From Phycisphaerales bacterium (GTDB lineage Bacteria; Planctomycetota; Phycisphaerae; Sedimentisphaerales; Anaerobacaceae): a stretch of 54,421 nucleotides of DNA. A model generated the notes under the pieces. The model saw only the letters and a list, made by a program, of their open reading frames with translations, was not told where the DNA came from and ran no database searches. Where the stretch lies: assembly GCA_020352215.1 (NCBI GenBank), contig CP070675.1, positions 2,396,808-2,451,228 of the forward strand, given 5' to 3'. Shown here piece after piece: positions 34,525-43,966 of the stretch (positions within the stretch are counted from its first letter, which is position 1; the number at the start of each line of letters is the position of its first letter). Made by a program: the position numbers and the translations under genes.

Positions 34525-35305
34525 AATGTTCCGAATGTAAAGCGGTTTCTCCCGCTTGCCGAGGCATACCGGCACAAATAAGCCTTCGGGATTGTGACGA
34601 AAGACAATAGCATTGTAGAAAACCGGCGGGGCAAGAGTCAAGCCAATTGCACATGCCCTTGTCAACCGGCCACCAGACCGCAGGGGAAATGCTGAACTAT
34701 CGATGAGTGTTCCGTACAGAGGAAACGTGACGGCAGGCGCTGGTTTGCGAGTCCCAGCCGAGCCGAAGAGACAATTGCACCATTCAAAAGGTGGGCCGGG
34801 CGGACGTCGGGAAGTCCCGTAAAGCCTTTTGCATGAAACGCTTGCGATTGGATGTCGAGGAAATCGAGTAACTGGCAGATCTTCTCGAACTTCTGTCTGG
34901 GGCTGTAGAAACTTGTTCTGCTTGGCACAAGCGATTGCGTTGAAGGATGGTGGTCGTCTCTTCAATTGGGTCTGGCAGGATTCGAATCTGTAATCTCCAG
35001 TTTGCGGGCCGAACCAGGTTTTCCTAACTAATTGTGAGAAAATGGCTTATGCCTTTCATACAGGCACCTATGATGCTGCCCAAACGCTGCCTTGTGCACC
35101 CTTGCTCCGCCCATCCAAGGTATGCAGCTTGCAGCCTTCCTCATCGCGTGAGGGCCGTCCGCGACAAAATACACGCCGTTCCATCTGCAACAAGTGCTGA
35201 AAAACTGCGGAAATTGGCGAACAATCTATCTGGATCATGCATATATTGATATATATGTATATATAAATATCAATCGATGTGTTAGTCAATGAATCGGAGC
35301 GATCG
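34525..35305. other. Long intergenic region before the thioredoxin-ArsR-RND operon
   Basis: Nothing coding is supported once the membrane protein start is set at 34524. The last 70 bases become markedly AT-rich and contain a palindrome (35246-35273) just before the thioredoxin gene. The 10-bp palindrome GATTCGAATC near 34980 resembles a tRNA T-loop but no tRNA can be folded there. Confidence 0.45.
35246..35273 (+). promoter_or_regulatory. AT-rich palindrome, candidate ArsR operator
   Basis: TTGATAT (35246-35252) and ATATCAA (35267-35273) are exact reverse complements around a 14-base AT-only centre apart from one G. The site ends 32 bases before the first start codon of an operon whose second gene is an ArsR repressor. 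ArsR/SmtB repressors bind AT-rich imperfect palindromes overlapping the promoter, so autoregulation is a natural reading. Confidence 0.5.
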
Positions 35306-35881
35306 ATGATTATTCGGGTGCTATTAGGTGTGCTTATTGGTGGTGTCGCAGGGGCTGTTTTGGGCCATTTTGGCAAGTGTTCGACGGGTGCATGTCCTCT
35401 GACGGCAAACCCTTATCGTGGAGCTGTTTACGGTGCGGCGATGGCAATTCTATTTGTGATGGTGTCCGCGGGTGGGCGAACCGAGGAACGAAAGGTTCAT
35501 GAGCCGCAGGAAAAGCTTACGGGCCATTCTGCTGAGGCAAAGCAAACGGTTATCGAGATTGAGACTGAGTCAGATTTTCAAAGCAGGGTCGTCGAAGGGG
35601 AAGGGGTATTTCTGGTGGATTTCTTCTCGTATGAGTGTCCGCCTTGTCGTGCCTTGCTGCCGGTTCTATCGAACCTTGGCGAGAAGTACGCTGGCAAGGT
35701 GACGGTGTGCAAAGTGGATGTTCAGGAGACCCCTGAGCTGGCCCGGGAATATGGCGTTCAGGCAATTCCGGTGGTGTTGATCATCAAAGGCGGAGAGGAA
35801 ATAACACGCATGGTTGGGCTACGGCCGGAGACAGAATATGCAGCAGTTCTGGATCGGCTGCTTGAGGGAGGTAGCCAGTGA
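35306..35881 (+). CDS. Membrane-anchored thioredoxin with DUF6132-like N-terminus
   Basis: Residues about 1-65 form two membrane segments around a Cys pair (VLIGGVAGAVLGHFGKCSTG, ACPLTANPYRGAVYGA). The C..C-P-x-T-x-NP pattern is as I recall for DUF6132-type small proteins. Residues about 85-191 are a thioredoxin fold with active site YECPPCRAL (Cys111 and Cys114) and cis-Pro segment VQAIPVVLI. A CPPC centre is unlike the usual CGPC and should shift the redox potential. Start: GGAG lies 6 bases before ATG 35306; a GTG nine codons upstream has none. It opens an operon with arsR and the RND exporter. Confidence 0.8.
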   Translation: MIIRVLLGVLIGGVAGAVLGHFGKCSTGACPLTANPYRGAVYGAAMAILFVMVSAGGRTEERKVHEPQEKLTGHSAEAKQTVIEIETESDFQSRVVEGEGVFLVDFFSYECPPCRALLPVLSNLGEKYAGKVTVCKVDVQETPELAREYGVQAIPVVLIIKGGEEITRMVGLRPETEYAAVLDRLLEGGSQ

Positions 35882-35943
35882 CAGAACGGAGCGGACCAAC
35901 AGTGTCTTATTGAGATTGGCGATTTGGGAATGGAGTAGTCACG

Positions 35944-36237
35944 ATGAAGAAAGAAACGGCTGAGCATGTTGCAGATGTTCTTAGGGCGATTGGAAATCCT
36001 GTCCGTTTGCAGGTGATTGAGCTGCTCAGGGACAGAGAGGTGTGTGTCGGTGATATCGTCGAGGCTTTAGGTGAGAAACAGGCGGTTATCAGCCATCAGC
36101 TTAACCTGATGAAAGACAAGGGCGTTCTCGCATCCAGGCGCGATGGTGCGAAGGTTTACTATCGAGTGGAGAATGCGAATGTGATCGACGTACTGGATTG
36201 TGTTCAACGTCACTGCAAGACTGGAAAGGGAGGCTGA
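35944..36237 (+). CDS. ArsR-family winged-helix repressor
   Basis: The 97-residue protein has the standard fold: IGNPVRLQVIELLRDREVCVGDIV, recognition helix KQAVISHQLNLMKDKGVL, and wing RRDGAKVYYRVENA. Of the ArsR metal motif ELCVCDL only the first Cys remains (Cys34; the second is Gly). Cys86 and Cys91 lie in the last helix (DCVQRHC). Sensing of a thiol-reactive species or a different metal is therefore as likely as arsenite. It probably represses the whole operon from the palindrome at 35246. The RND gene starts two bases after its stop. Confidence 0.9.
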   Translation: MKKETAEHVADVLRAIGNPVRLQVIELLRDREVCVGDIVEALGEKQAVISHQLNLMKDKGVLASRRDGAKVYYRVENANVIDVLDCVQRHCKTGKGG

Positions 36238-36239
36238 AG

Positions 36240-39098
36240 ATGGATCTCAAGGAGAGAATCACGGAATACTCTACCAGTCACTACAAGTTGGTCACAGTAT
36301 TCATGGTCGTTCTGACGGTCGTGCTGGGGTCATTGATACCTCTGATCAAAGTTGACACGGATCCGGAGAACATGCTCTCAACCGACGAGCCGGTAAGAGT
36401 ATTTCACAACGGGACCAAAGACCAGTTTGCCCTAAGTGACATTGTCGTGGTCGGCATCGTAAATGACAAGGACCCCAACGGCGTGTTCAACACCGGCTCA
36501 CTTTCCAGGATCTACGAGCTGACAGAATTTGCCAAGACTCTGCGATGGCCTGATGAGCACGATCCTAAAAAGCAAGTCGGCGTCGTCGAGGTTGATTTGC
36601 TCGCTCCGTCGACCGTAGACCATATCGGCCAGGGCAGCCCAGGCGAGGTCAAGTTCGAATGGCTGATGAAGGAGCCGCCCCAGACTCAAGCTGAGGCTTT
36701 GCAGGTTCGGGACAGGGCAATGTCCAACCCTATGTTCAAAGGCACGCTCGTCAGCGAAGACTCAAAGGCAATCTGCCTGTACCTGCCGCTGACGAGCAAG
36801 GACCTGAGCTACCGCGTATACAAACAGCTGATGGCCAAGATCGGCGAATTCCAAGGTGACGAAGAATATTACATCACGGGCCTGCCCGTGGCCGAGGATA
36901 CCTTCGGCGTCGAGATGTTCATCCAGATGGCGATATCGGCTCCGCTGGCTATGGCTGTAATCTTCGTTCTGATGCTGATCTTCTTCCGCAAGCTCGTACT
37001 GGTAATCTCGCCCATGATTGTCGCAATGGTCTCAGTAATATCCACGATGGGCCTGCTGATCGGGCTGGGCTATCCGGTGCACATAATGAGCTCGATGATA
37101 CCCATCTTCCTTATGCCGATAGCCGTCGTCGACTCGGTGCACATACTCTCGGAGTTCTTCGACGCGTACACCCCGCAAAAAGGCAGGAAAGAAACTACCC
37201 GTCACGTGATGGCCAACCTCTTTACGCCGATGCTTTACACTTCGCTGACCTCGGCGGCGGGCTTTGCGTCGCTGGCGCTGACACCCATCCCGCCGGTGCA
37301 GGTCTTCGGTGTGTTCGTCGCCGTCGGCATCATGATAGCCTGGGTCTGCACTATCACCTTCGTGCCGGCCTACATAATGATGATCAAGGAAAGCTCGCTG
37401 AAGAACTTCGGCTTGGCAGAAACCGGCGAGAAAGAACAGACCCGATTGGCAAGGCTGCTCAATTGGGCTGGCCGCTTCACCTACGCAAAGGCCAAACCCA
37501 TCCTCGTGCTGATACTCGTGGTGACCGCGGTAGCAATCTACGGCATAACGCAAATCCGGATAAACGACAACCCGGTCAAGTGGTTCTCCAAAACCCATCC
37601 CATCCGCCAGGCCGACATTGAGCTAAACAAGCACTTCGGCGGGACCTATATGGCGTATTTGGTGCTCGGCCCGGCTGAGGACGAAAGCGCTTCGACCACC
37701 TATATGACCGAGCTTCGCAAGCGCTTCTCAGATAAGATATCCGAACTGAAAAGCGAATTCACTGGCGCCGGTGATATCGCCGCCCAGACCGAAGCGCAAC
37801 TTTCGGCTCAGGCCTCACAGCAGCAAACAAAGGAAGAACTGCTCACGAAGTTGAACGACTTCGCTGCCGAGAAGCTCGATATCGCCGACGAAAATGATGT
37901 CGATCTCTGGTATGAAGTAGCTGGCTTCTTCGAGCTGGAAGGCGAGCGGCTGAAACCGTTCAAACAACCGGAGGTCCTGCGCTATGTCGGCGGACTGCAA
38001 AGACACCTCGAAGAGGCCGGCCTGGTCGGCAAAAGCAACTCGGTCGCCGACGTCGTCAAGAAGGTCTATCAAGAGTTAACCGACGGCAAGCCCGAGAGCT
38101 ACCGAATACCCGACACTTCAGGTGCCGTCGCCGATAGCCTGCTTCAGTTCCAGAGCAGCCACAAGCCGGATGACCTCTGGCACCTCGTGACCTATGACTA
38201 CATGAACGCTAACATCTGGATGCAGCTCGTCAGTGGTGACAACAAGGACATGGAGAAGGTGGTGGAGACAGTGGATGAGTTCTTCGCCGACAATCCGCCG
38301 CCGGTACCGCTCAAATACAACTGGGCCGGCCTAACCTACATAAACACCGTCTGGCAAGACAAGATGGTCTGGGGCATGCTCCAGTCGTTTATGGGTGGCT
38401 TGATCATAGTATTCCTGATGATGGCTGTGCTGTTTCGCTCGCCACTCTGGGGCATCGTCAGCGTCATACCGCTGCTGATAACCATAGGTGTCATCTACGG
38501 TGTGATTGGTCTGATTGGCAAGGATTATGATATGCCGGTCGCGGTGCTCAGCGCCCTTACGCTTGGTATAGCGGTCGATTTTGCAATACATTTCCTGCAG
38601 CGTGCACGCGCAAGCTATGCTGAGACTGGGTCTTGGCAGACTAGCGCCGGCGTGATGTTCGGCGAGCCCGCCAGAGCGATCAGCAGAAATGTGTTTGTCA
38701 TCGCCATCGGCTTTCTTCCGTTGCTCGCCGCCCCCCTTATGCCATACAAGACAGTTGGAATATTCCTCTGTGCGATCATGGCCCTGTCAGGCATCGTGAC
38801 ATTGCTGGTGCTGCCGGCCATACTTAAGCTCGCCGGGAAGGTGCTCTTCAGACAAGTACGGCAGAGCCAATCCCAGACCTGCAACTGCGCCCTGTGTGTG
38901 GCCGTTTCGGCAGCAGCGGTGTTTCTGATTGCCCTGAACCTGCACCAGTACACCAGCACGGGCTGGGGCACGCTCGCCTGGATAAGCATAATTGTAATAC
39001 CCGTGATGGCACTCACCTGCGGACTGATGTCGCGCAGGCAGGCATGTAAGACACTCGAAGTAGATAGATCCAAGAACACCGATTCCGAAAGGAGCTAA
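36240..39098 (+). CDS. RND-superfamily exporter (MmpL/HpnN-like) with extra Cys-bearing C-terminus
   Basis: The protein (952 residues from ATG 36240) shows the duplicated RND layout. There is a helix near residue 20, a first periplasmic domain, six helices (from about 225), a second helix at about 415 with a long helical periplasmic domain (about 450-700), and six more helices. [12 protein letters not shown] carries the membrane Asp used for proton relay. After the core, two additional helices are appended, starting with CNCALC (Cys881, 883, 886). Relatives move lipids or hydrophobic compounds to the outer envelope. GGGAGG precedes the ATG, which is two bases after arsR. Confidence 0.9.
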   Translation: MDLKERITEYSTSHYKLVTVFMVVLTVVLGSLIPLIKVDTDPENMLSTDEPVRVFHNGTKDQFALSDIVVVGIVNDKDPNGVFNTGSLSRIYELTEFAKTLRWPDEHDPKKQVGVVEVDLLAPSTVDHIGQGSPGEVKFEWLMKEPPQTQAEALQVRDRAMSNPMFKGTLVSEDSKAICLYLPLTSKDLSYRVYKQLMAKIGEFQGDEEYYITGLPVAEDTFGVEMFIQMAISAPLAMAVIFVLMLIFFRKLVLVISPMIVAMVSVISTMGLLIGLGYPVHIMSSMIPIFLMPIAVVDSVHILSEFFDAYTPQKGRKETTRHVMANLFTPMLYTSLTSAAGFASLALTPIPPVQVFGVFVAVGIMIAWVCTITFVPAYIMMIKESSLKNFGLAETGEKEQTRLARLLNWAGRFTYAKAKPILVLILVVTAVAIYGITQIRINDNPVKWFSKTHPIRQADIELNKHFGGTYMAYLVLGPAEDESASTTYMTELRKRFSDKISELKSEFTGAGDIAAQTEAQLSAQASQQQTKEELLTKLNDFAAEKLDIADENDVDLWYEVAGFFELEGERLKPFKQPEVLRYVGGLQRHLEEAGLVGKSNSVADVVKKVYQELTDGKPESYRIPDTSGAVADSLLQFQSSHKPDDLWHLVTYDYMNANIWMQLVSGDNKDMEKVVETVDEFFADNPPPVPLKYNWAGLTYINTVWQDKMVWGMLQSFMGGLIIVFLMMAVLFRSPLWGIVSVIPLLITIGVIYGVIGLIGKDYDMPVAVLSALTLGIAVDFAIHFLQRARASYAETGSWQTSAGVMFGEPARAISRNVFVIAIGFLPLLAAPLMPYKTVGIFLCAIMALSGIVTLLVLPAILKLAGKVLFRQVRQSQSQTCNCALCVAVSAAAVFLIALNLHQYTSTGWGTLAWISIIVIPVMALTCGLMSRRQACKTLEVDRSKNTDSERS

Positions 39099-39100
39099 TC

Positions 39101-39295
39101 ATGACAATCGAAAGATACTTGAGAGGCATAGCAGGTTCCTTCGCGCTCGTCAGCGTTTTGCTGGCGCACTACCACTCGCCGTATTGGCTTATTTTTACGG
39201 GCTTTGTGGGCGCAAACCTGCTTCAGTCGGCATTTACCAACTGGTGTCCGATGATTACCATACTTAAGAAGCTTGGGGTCGAAAGCCAAGCATGA
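39101..39295 (+). CDS. DUF2892 (YgaP-type) small membrane protein
   Basis: The 64-residue protein has two hydrophobic segments and the typical ending [16 protein letters not shown] of the DUF2892 family. That domain is the membrane anchor of the sulfurtransferase YgaP and often sits beside ArsR-type redox or sulfide sensors. It has one conserved Cys. It starts two bases after the RND stop, and its own stop overlaps a possible upstream start of the next gene as ATGA. Its role here, perhaps handling reactive sulfur or a thiol at the membrane, is inference. Confidence 0.88.
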   Translation: MTIERYLRGIAGSFALVSVLLAHYHSPYWLIFTGFVGANLLQSAFTNWCPMITILKKLGVESQA

Positions 39296-39318
39296 AACGC
39301 CGGAAAGAGAGGTACAAT

Positions 39319-40113
39319 ATGAGAACTATGGTGACAGTCCTTCTTGCGATCGGCGCTCCGCTGCAGCTTCTTGCCGCGGAGAACGTTCCTGATGTCCAAA
39401 CCGTAGTCAACAAAGCCAATTTCGTCGCGTACTATCAGGGCAAGGACGGCAAGGCCACGGTTAGGATGACAATAACCAACAAGAAAGGCCAGAAGCGGAC
39501 CCGCGAGTTCAACATCCTCAGACGGGATGTCGAAGACGGCGCCGACCAAAAGTATTACGTGTATTTCCAGAGACCCGCTGACGTTCGCAAGATGGTGTAC
39601 ATGGTCCACAAACACACCGGCACGGGCACGGACGACGACAGGTGGCTTTACATGCCCAGCCTCGATCTGGTCAAGCGCATCGCTGCCAGTGACAGACGCA
39701 CCAGCTTTGTCGGCTCGGACTTTCTCTACGAGGACGTATCCGGCCGAGGCCTCGACGAGGATACTCACGAGATCATCGAGACCACCGACGGACTCTTCAT
39801 AGTGAAGAATGTGCCCAAAAAGCCCGAGACCGTGGAGTTTGGCTACTTCAACGTTGCAATCGACCGCACGACATTCGTGCCGATGAAGATGGAGTTCTAC
39901 GACAAGCAGGGCGAGCTCTATCGAGTAATTGAGTCCAAAGAGGTCGAGGAGATCCAGGGATTCCCGACTGTTGTCAAGGCGGTAGTCTCGAATCTCCGGA
40001 CCGGCAGCAAAACGGAAATGGAGTTCTCGAAGATCAAGTACGACATCGGTCTAAAGGATAACATGTTTACGGAGCGCTACCTTCGCCGACCACCACGTGA
40101 AGCAATCAGATGA
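39319..40113 (+). CDS. LolA-like outer-membrane lipoprotein-sorting family protein
   Basis: From ATG 39319 the protein has 264 residues: a signal peptide (MRTMVTVLLAIGAPLQLLAA), then a LolA/LppX-like half-barrel (VRMTITNKKGQKRTREFNIL; DRWLYMPSLDLVKRIAASD; SFVGSDFLYEDVSGRG; TFVPMKMEFYDKQGELYRV). Such proteins carry lipids or hydrophobic cargo across the periplasm. An ATG at 39292 overlapping the previous stop is possible, but AGAGAGG lies 6 bases before 39319 and gives a cleaner signal peptide. It is flanked by the RND exporter and the barrel gene, so it probably hands cargo from one to the other. Confidence 0.85.
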   Translation: MRTMVTVLLAIGAPLQLLAAENVPDVQTVVNKANFVAYYQGKDGKATVRMTITNKKGQKRTREFNILRRDVEDGADQKYYVYFQRPADVRKMVYMVHKHTGTGTDDDRWLYMPSLDLVKRIAASDRRTSFVGSDFLYEDVSGRGLDEDTHEIIETTDGLFIVKNVPKKPETVEFGYFNVAIDRTTFVPMKMEFYDKQGELYRVIESKEVEEIQGFPTVVKAVVSNLRTGSKTEMEFSKIKYDIGLKDNMFTERYLRRPPREAIR

Positions 40114-41402
40114 GCAAGATACCGACGACACTATCAATACTGACGATTTGTCTCGTTGCCGTGACATCTCTGCCTGCCCGGGCGGCCGAAGACGAGGAAA
40201 ATGAAAATGGCTCGTTCTTGTCGAACCTGCCTGTCGAGCTGCACGGCTTCTACGAGATGCGGGCCGGGTACAGGCTGCGAGACGACAAATACGAAAAGGA
40301 CATGTCGATCATGGAGAACCGTTTCCAGATCGACCTGTACTCCTATCTTGAATGGGCGGACCTGCGGGCCAAAGGCGATGTGATCGGCGACCTCGTCACC
40401 GAGCAGGTCGAGTTCGACCTGCGGGAGATCAACATCGCCGCCCGGCCGCTCGACTTCATGGACCTAAAAGTCGGCAGACAGATCCTCACGTGGGGAACCG
40501 GCGACCTTATCTTCATCAACGACATGTTCGGCAAGGACTGGCAGGCCTTCTTCATAGGCAGGGACGTCGAGTATCTAAAAGCGCCGTCCGACGCCGCCAA
40601 GATAAGTCTTTTCAGCGACTGGGCTAACCTTGATCTCGTTTATACACCGCAGTTCGATTCCGACCGCTTCATTACCGGCGAGCGCATCTCATACTTCAAC
40701 TCCTTGCTCGGCAGACTCGCCGGCCGCGACGCTATAGTCCGCACCATCAAGCCCGACCGCTGGTTCGCCGACGATGAAATCGCCGCCCGGCTGTACAAGA
40801 ACATCAGCAATTACGAGCTTGCCCTCTACGGTTATCACGGCTTCTGGAAGAGTCCGGGTGGCCTGAACCCGGTGATGAGTCGGGCCATATTCCCGGACCT
40901 CAACGTCTATGGGGCCAGCGTGCGCGGCACTGTCGGCAAGGGCATAGGCAATGTAGAGGTCGGCTACTACGATTCCGCCGACGACCGAAGCGGCACGAAC
41001 CCGCTGATCAATAACTCCGAGATGCGCTACCTTATCGGCTACACGCAGGAGATCGGACGCGATCTTACCGCCGGCGCTCAATACTACGTTGAGCAGATGC
41101 TTAATTACGACGCGTACAGAAGCACCGCCATGCCCGGCCCAGTGCGTGACAGGTACAGGCACGTCTTGACCCTGCGTCTGACCAAGCTGCTAATGAACCA
41201 AAACCTCCGCTGCTCACTATTTGCGTACTACTCGCCCTCCGACGATGACGCATATCTTCGGCCGAATATCAACTACAAGCTCGACGATCACTTCACCGCC
41301 GAGCTCGGTGTCAACGTGTTCTTGGGCCAGTATCCCCACACCTTCTTCGGGCAGTTCCAAAACAACACAAACGCCTACCTCGCTTTGCGATACAGCTTCT
41401 GA
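40110..41402 (+). CDS. DUF1302-like outer-membrane beta-barrel protein
   Basis: The 430-residue protein has a signal peptide (LTICLVAVTSLPARAA). Amphipathic strands then alternate throughout: VELHGFYEMRAGYRL, MDLKVGRQILTWGTGDLIF (the conserved GRQ..WG block of DUF1302-type porins) and YELALYGYHGFWKSPGG. It ends ALRYSF, with the C-terminal Phe recognised by the BAM complex. It likely forms the outer-membrane exit or receptor for the RND/LolA-like pathway. Its ATG overlaps the preceding stop as ATGA. It is the last gene of the operon. Confidence 0.82.
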   Translation: MSKIPTTLSILTICLVAVTSLPARAAEDEENENGSFLSNLPVELHGFYEMRAGYRLRDDKYEKDMSIMENRFQIDLYSYLEWADLRAKGDVIGDLVTEQVEFDLREINIAARPLDFMDLKVGRQILTWGTGDLIFINDMFGKDWQAFFIGRDVEYLKAPSDAAKISLFSDWANLDLVYTPQFDSDRFITGERISYFNSLLGRLAGRDAIVRTIKPDRWFADDEIAARLYKNISNYELALYGYHGFWKSPGGLNPVMSRAIFPDLNVYGASVRGTVGKGIGNVEVGYYDSADDRSGTNPLINNSEMRYLIGYTQEIGRDLTAGAQYYVEQMLNYDAYRSTAMPGPVRDRYRHVLTLRLTKLLMNQNLRCSLFAYYSPSDDDAYLRPNINYKLDDHFTAELGVNVFLGQYPHTFFGQFQNNTNAYLALRYSF

Positions 41403-41545
41403 TCTGTAGCTATTGCGCCATCCCGGATTCTGATGTAGGTTGCTTCTCTGCGCGGCCTTAGCCAAGCTGATCGGGAATCGTGTCCTCCCCAGCATTCACA
41501 CCTTCGTACCCATCATGCACCTGTGATATTCCGACGTTTGCCATG

Positions 41546-43966
41546 TTAACGACCGGTAAAGGTCACATGGAACTTGACCATCTTCCTGGTCTCGTCCCAC
41601 GCCGGCGTAGTAGTCTTGCCATTTAACGTGCTTATGATTGGCTTTGCTTCGGCTCGCATCTCACAATTGACGATGGGTTGTCCGCGCAGCGTCACATCCA
41701 TCCTCTTGCCTTTAATGGCAAAAACCGAATACACCTTGGACAGAGAATCGATCATGACTTTGCCATTCTTTCGAAGATAACTTCCGCAGACCATAAAACA
41801 TCGACTTATCGAATCTGGATCATCGGAAGAATCCACGGTGCGTGTGACGCCAAAAAGGTAGGCGTCGGTGTCCCATCCATGGATAATCTTATTGCTGTTC
41901 CGATGCATTCGTCTTCCATCGGCCCGGAGGTTCAAGAAGACTTCCGTTAGCTCTTTGTTTCTAGTGATTCGAACTCCGAGCATCTCCTCTCCTTCGAGCA
42001 ACTCTAACTTGACATCGGGCTCGTCTGTCGGATTTTGCACAGGGAGAATCGCTGTGATGAATTTCATCTCTCTGCTTTTCTCTTCGGGCAGCAAGGCAAG
42101 GTACTCAATTTCAGTGTCGGGATCGTGATCTCCAAGGCCCTTTCTTCTGACAACGGCCATATTCTTCGGAAACAAAGGTCGAACAATCGCCCCGGCTTGA
42201 CTGCCGTTTGACAGGACGATATCTGCTCCGTCTTCGTGAGCTTCCTGCTCAAAGTGCAACAACCATTCCAGTTGACCGACGTCATGCGTTCTCACGTCAT
42301 CAAGTATTAGAATCACATCGTCGATCCAAAGAAAGTGCCGGTAATTGCGCGAGAACTTCCATGAAGTGGGCCCCGTGGCATCGGCAAGAACGTACTTGAT
42401 TCCTGCCAGATCCATGAGGTGGTGAACCTGACCGGGATGTTTGACGCCCCGGTCTCCGTGCCCACAATCTTCGGGACTTTGTCCATGTCCATCGAGCAAA
42501 ATGACGTTGTGGGCTTTGCTATGCCGATAGTAGCTCGTATATTCACGCCGGCTGTATGAGCAGTTCCCAGAATCAATGATCAGAGGCTTTCCTCTATGGA
42601 AGAGGATGAAAGACCCGGCGTCAGGATGGGCGTGATTCCAAGTGAATCCTGATTTCACCGCGAGCATGGTTGCATCGTCTTTCCATGAGGATCGCATCAT
42701 CGCCCAACCTATGTCGGGGTACATGACAGATTCCGACAGATCTAAAGGCGGAGTATCCCGTTGCTGGAATCTATAGTTGATAAGCCCAACCGGGTCGTCC
42801 AGACCCCAGTCTGTTCGTGTGATATACCAGTGATAGCTTGCGGAATCGAAGCCATTTGCCAGAAGCAGACGTAGTGTCCTTGAACCTGAGGCTTTCGTGC
42901 TGCCGTCCCCAAAATTGATCGACAGAAGCGATTTGGAGGTCGGGTAGGATGTGTGGATGAAGAAATCACCGGCTTTTTCCAGCAGCGATATCTCAGGCAA
43001 GGAGTCCCCACCGAATACGTTCGAGTAGGCAAGATGAAAAAGCAAGTATTCCGACAAAGCGTAGTTCGCGTAGCTCACACTCTCGTAGAAAGCTCCCTCG
43101 GCGTCGAAATTTCGGCTCTTGTTTTGAAGAATATTGCCTTGATAAGCAAACCATTCGGGGAAACTCTCCTTAATACGTTCGACCCATTGTTCTGCTCGTG
43201 GTTCGTCTCCCAGCACGGACAGTGATGCAACGCCGGCCATTGCGACACAGACACTCCACCAGTTATGTCCCATTGAATCAAGTGCGTGAATGCGCTTCCC
43301 GGGGAGGATCCAGTCGTTCAACGTGGGGAGAATCCCACGTTCAACCATGGCTTGGACAATCGTCGCTCTGTCGTTTTCCGCTAGATAATCGTAAATACTG
43401 TCGTATCCCACGGCATATCCGAAGCAGAATCGCGCTGTGTTTAGTTCAGAGTGCCACGGCGGGTCTCTTTTGGCATCCCCCGCCCAGCGATTCAACTTTC
43501 CAAAGTGAAGCAGAGCTTCCCGGAGTTTCTCTGCATATTTTTCTTCGCCGGTCATGTGGTACGCCAGTCCAAGCGTTGTTCCCATCGCGCTGATCTGCCC
43601 GCTGGGTCGACCGTAGTTGCCATGCTGTCCGGTGCCGCTCTCGGCATATTCTCTTGAAATCAGCTTCTGACCGGCGAGCTGGTCTGCTCTTTGAAGTAGG
43701 CCCTCCCACGCTTCTTTCGTGCGAGGATCAGTTGCTATCCGCCTTTTCAGATCCTGTGACCGTTCAGGAGTATAGAACAACCGCGGATGGGAAGAAATCC
43801 ACTTGAAGTCATGCCCGACAATAGTGTTGTTAATAATTGAGGATGTCTTGTGACTGTCAGATGCCGCTTGGGAATTCCCAAAGAGCGCAACCGACAAGAT
43901 CGAAAGAAAGAACACCTTCTTTGTTTTGTCTACAGACACTTGCCCTGATCCTCTAAAGGTTTCCAT
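41546..43966 (-). CDS. Heparinase II/III-like polysaccharide lyase
   Basis: The 806-residue protein has a signal peptide (VFFLSILSVALFGNSQA). An alpha/alpha toroid follows from about 60 to 390 (HPRLFYTPERSQDLKRRI; MGHNWWSVCVAMAG; NFDAEGAFYESVSYANYAL). The beta-sandwich lyase module (heparinase II/III) starts near 430 (GFTWNHAHPDAGSFILFH; YRHSKAHNVILLDG). The Asn-His and Tyr/His residues of these blocks fit lyase catalysis. The substrate is an acidic polysaccharide such as a uronate polymer; which one cannot be told. AGGGG precedes the ATG. It is divergent from the beta-propeller gene. Confidence 0.88.
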   Translation of the reverse strand: METFRGSGQVSVDKTKKVFFLSILSVALFGNSQAASDSHKTSSIINNTIVGHDFKWISSHPRLFYTPERSQDLKRRIATDPRTKEAWEGLLQRADQLAGQKLISREYAESGTGQHGNYGRPSGQISAMGTTLGLAYHMTGEEKYAEKLREALLHFGKLNRWAGDAKRDPPWHSELNTARFCFGYAVGYDSIYDYLAENDRATIVQAMVERGILPTLNDWILPGKRIHALDSMGHNWWSVCVAMAGVASLSVLGDEPRAEQWVERIKESFPEWFAYQGNILQNKSRNFDAEGAFYESVSYANYALSEYLLFHLAYSNVFGGDSLPEISLLEKAGDFFIHTSYPTSKSLLSINFGDGSTKASGSRTLRLLLANGFDSASYHWYITRTDWGLDDPVGLINYRFQQRDTPPLDLSESVMYPDIGWAMMRSSWKDDATMLAVKSGFTWNHAHPDAGSFILFHRGKPLIIDSGNCSYSRREYTSYYRHSKAHNVILLDGHGQSPEDCGHGDRGVKHPGQVHHLMDLAGIKYVLADATGPTSWKFSRNYRHFLWIDDVILILDDVRTHDVGQLEWLLHFEQEAHEDGADIVLSNGSQAGAIVRPLFPKNMAVVRRKGLGDHDPDTEIEYLALLPEEKSREMKFITAILPVQNPTDEPDVKLELLEGEEMLGVRITRNKELTEVFLNLRADGRRMHRNSNKIIHGWDTDAYLFGVTRTVDSSDDPDSISRCFMVCGSYLRKNGKVMIDSLSKVYSVFAIKGKRMDVTLRGQPIVNCEMRAEAKPIISTLNGKTTTPAWDETRKMVKFHVTFTGR

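Noticed and set aside
34525..34965. In-frame N-terminal extension of the membrane protein at 32956
   Set aside because: The 147 extra residues are irregular, Arg/Pro-rich and lack membrane or domain features, while ATG 34524 gives a natural N-terminal helix.
34975..34995. Second T-loop-like stretch around GATTCGAATC
   Set aside because: It is a simple 10-bp palindrome; no cloverleaf folds on either strand.
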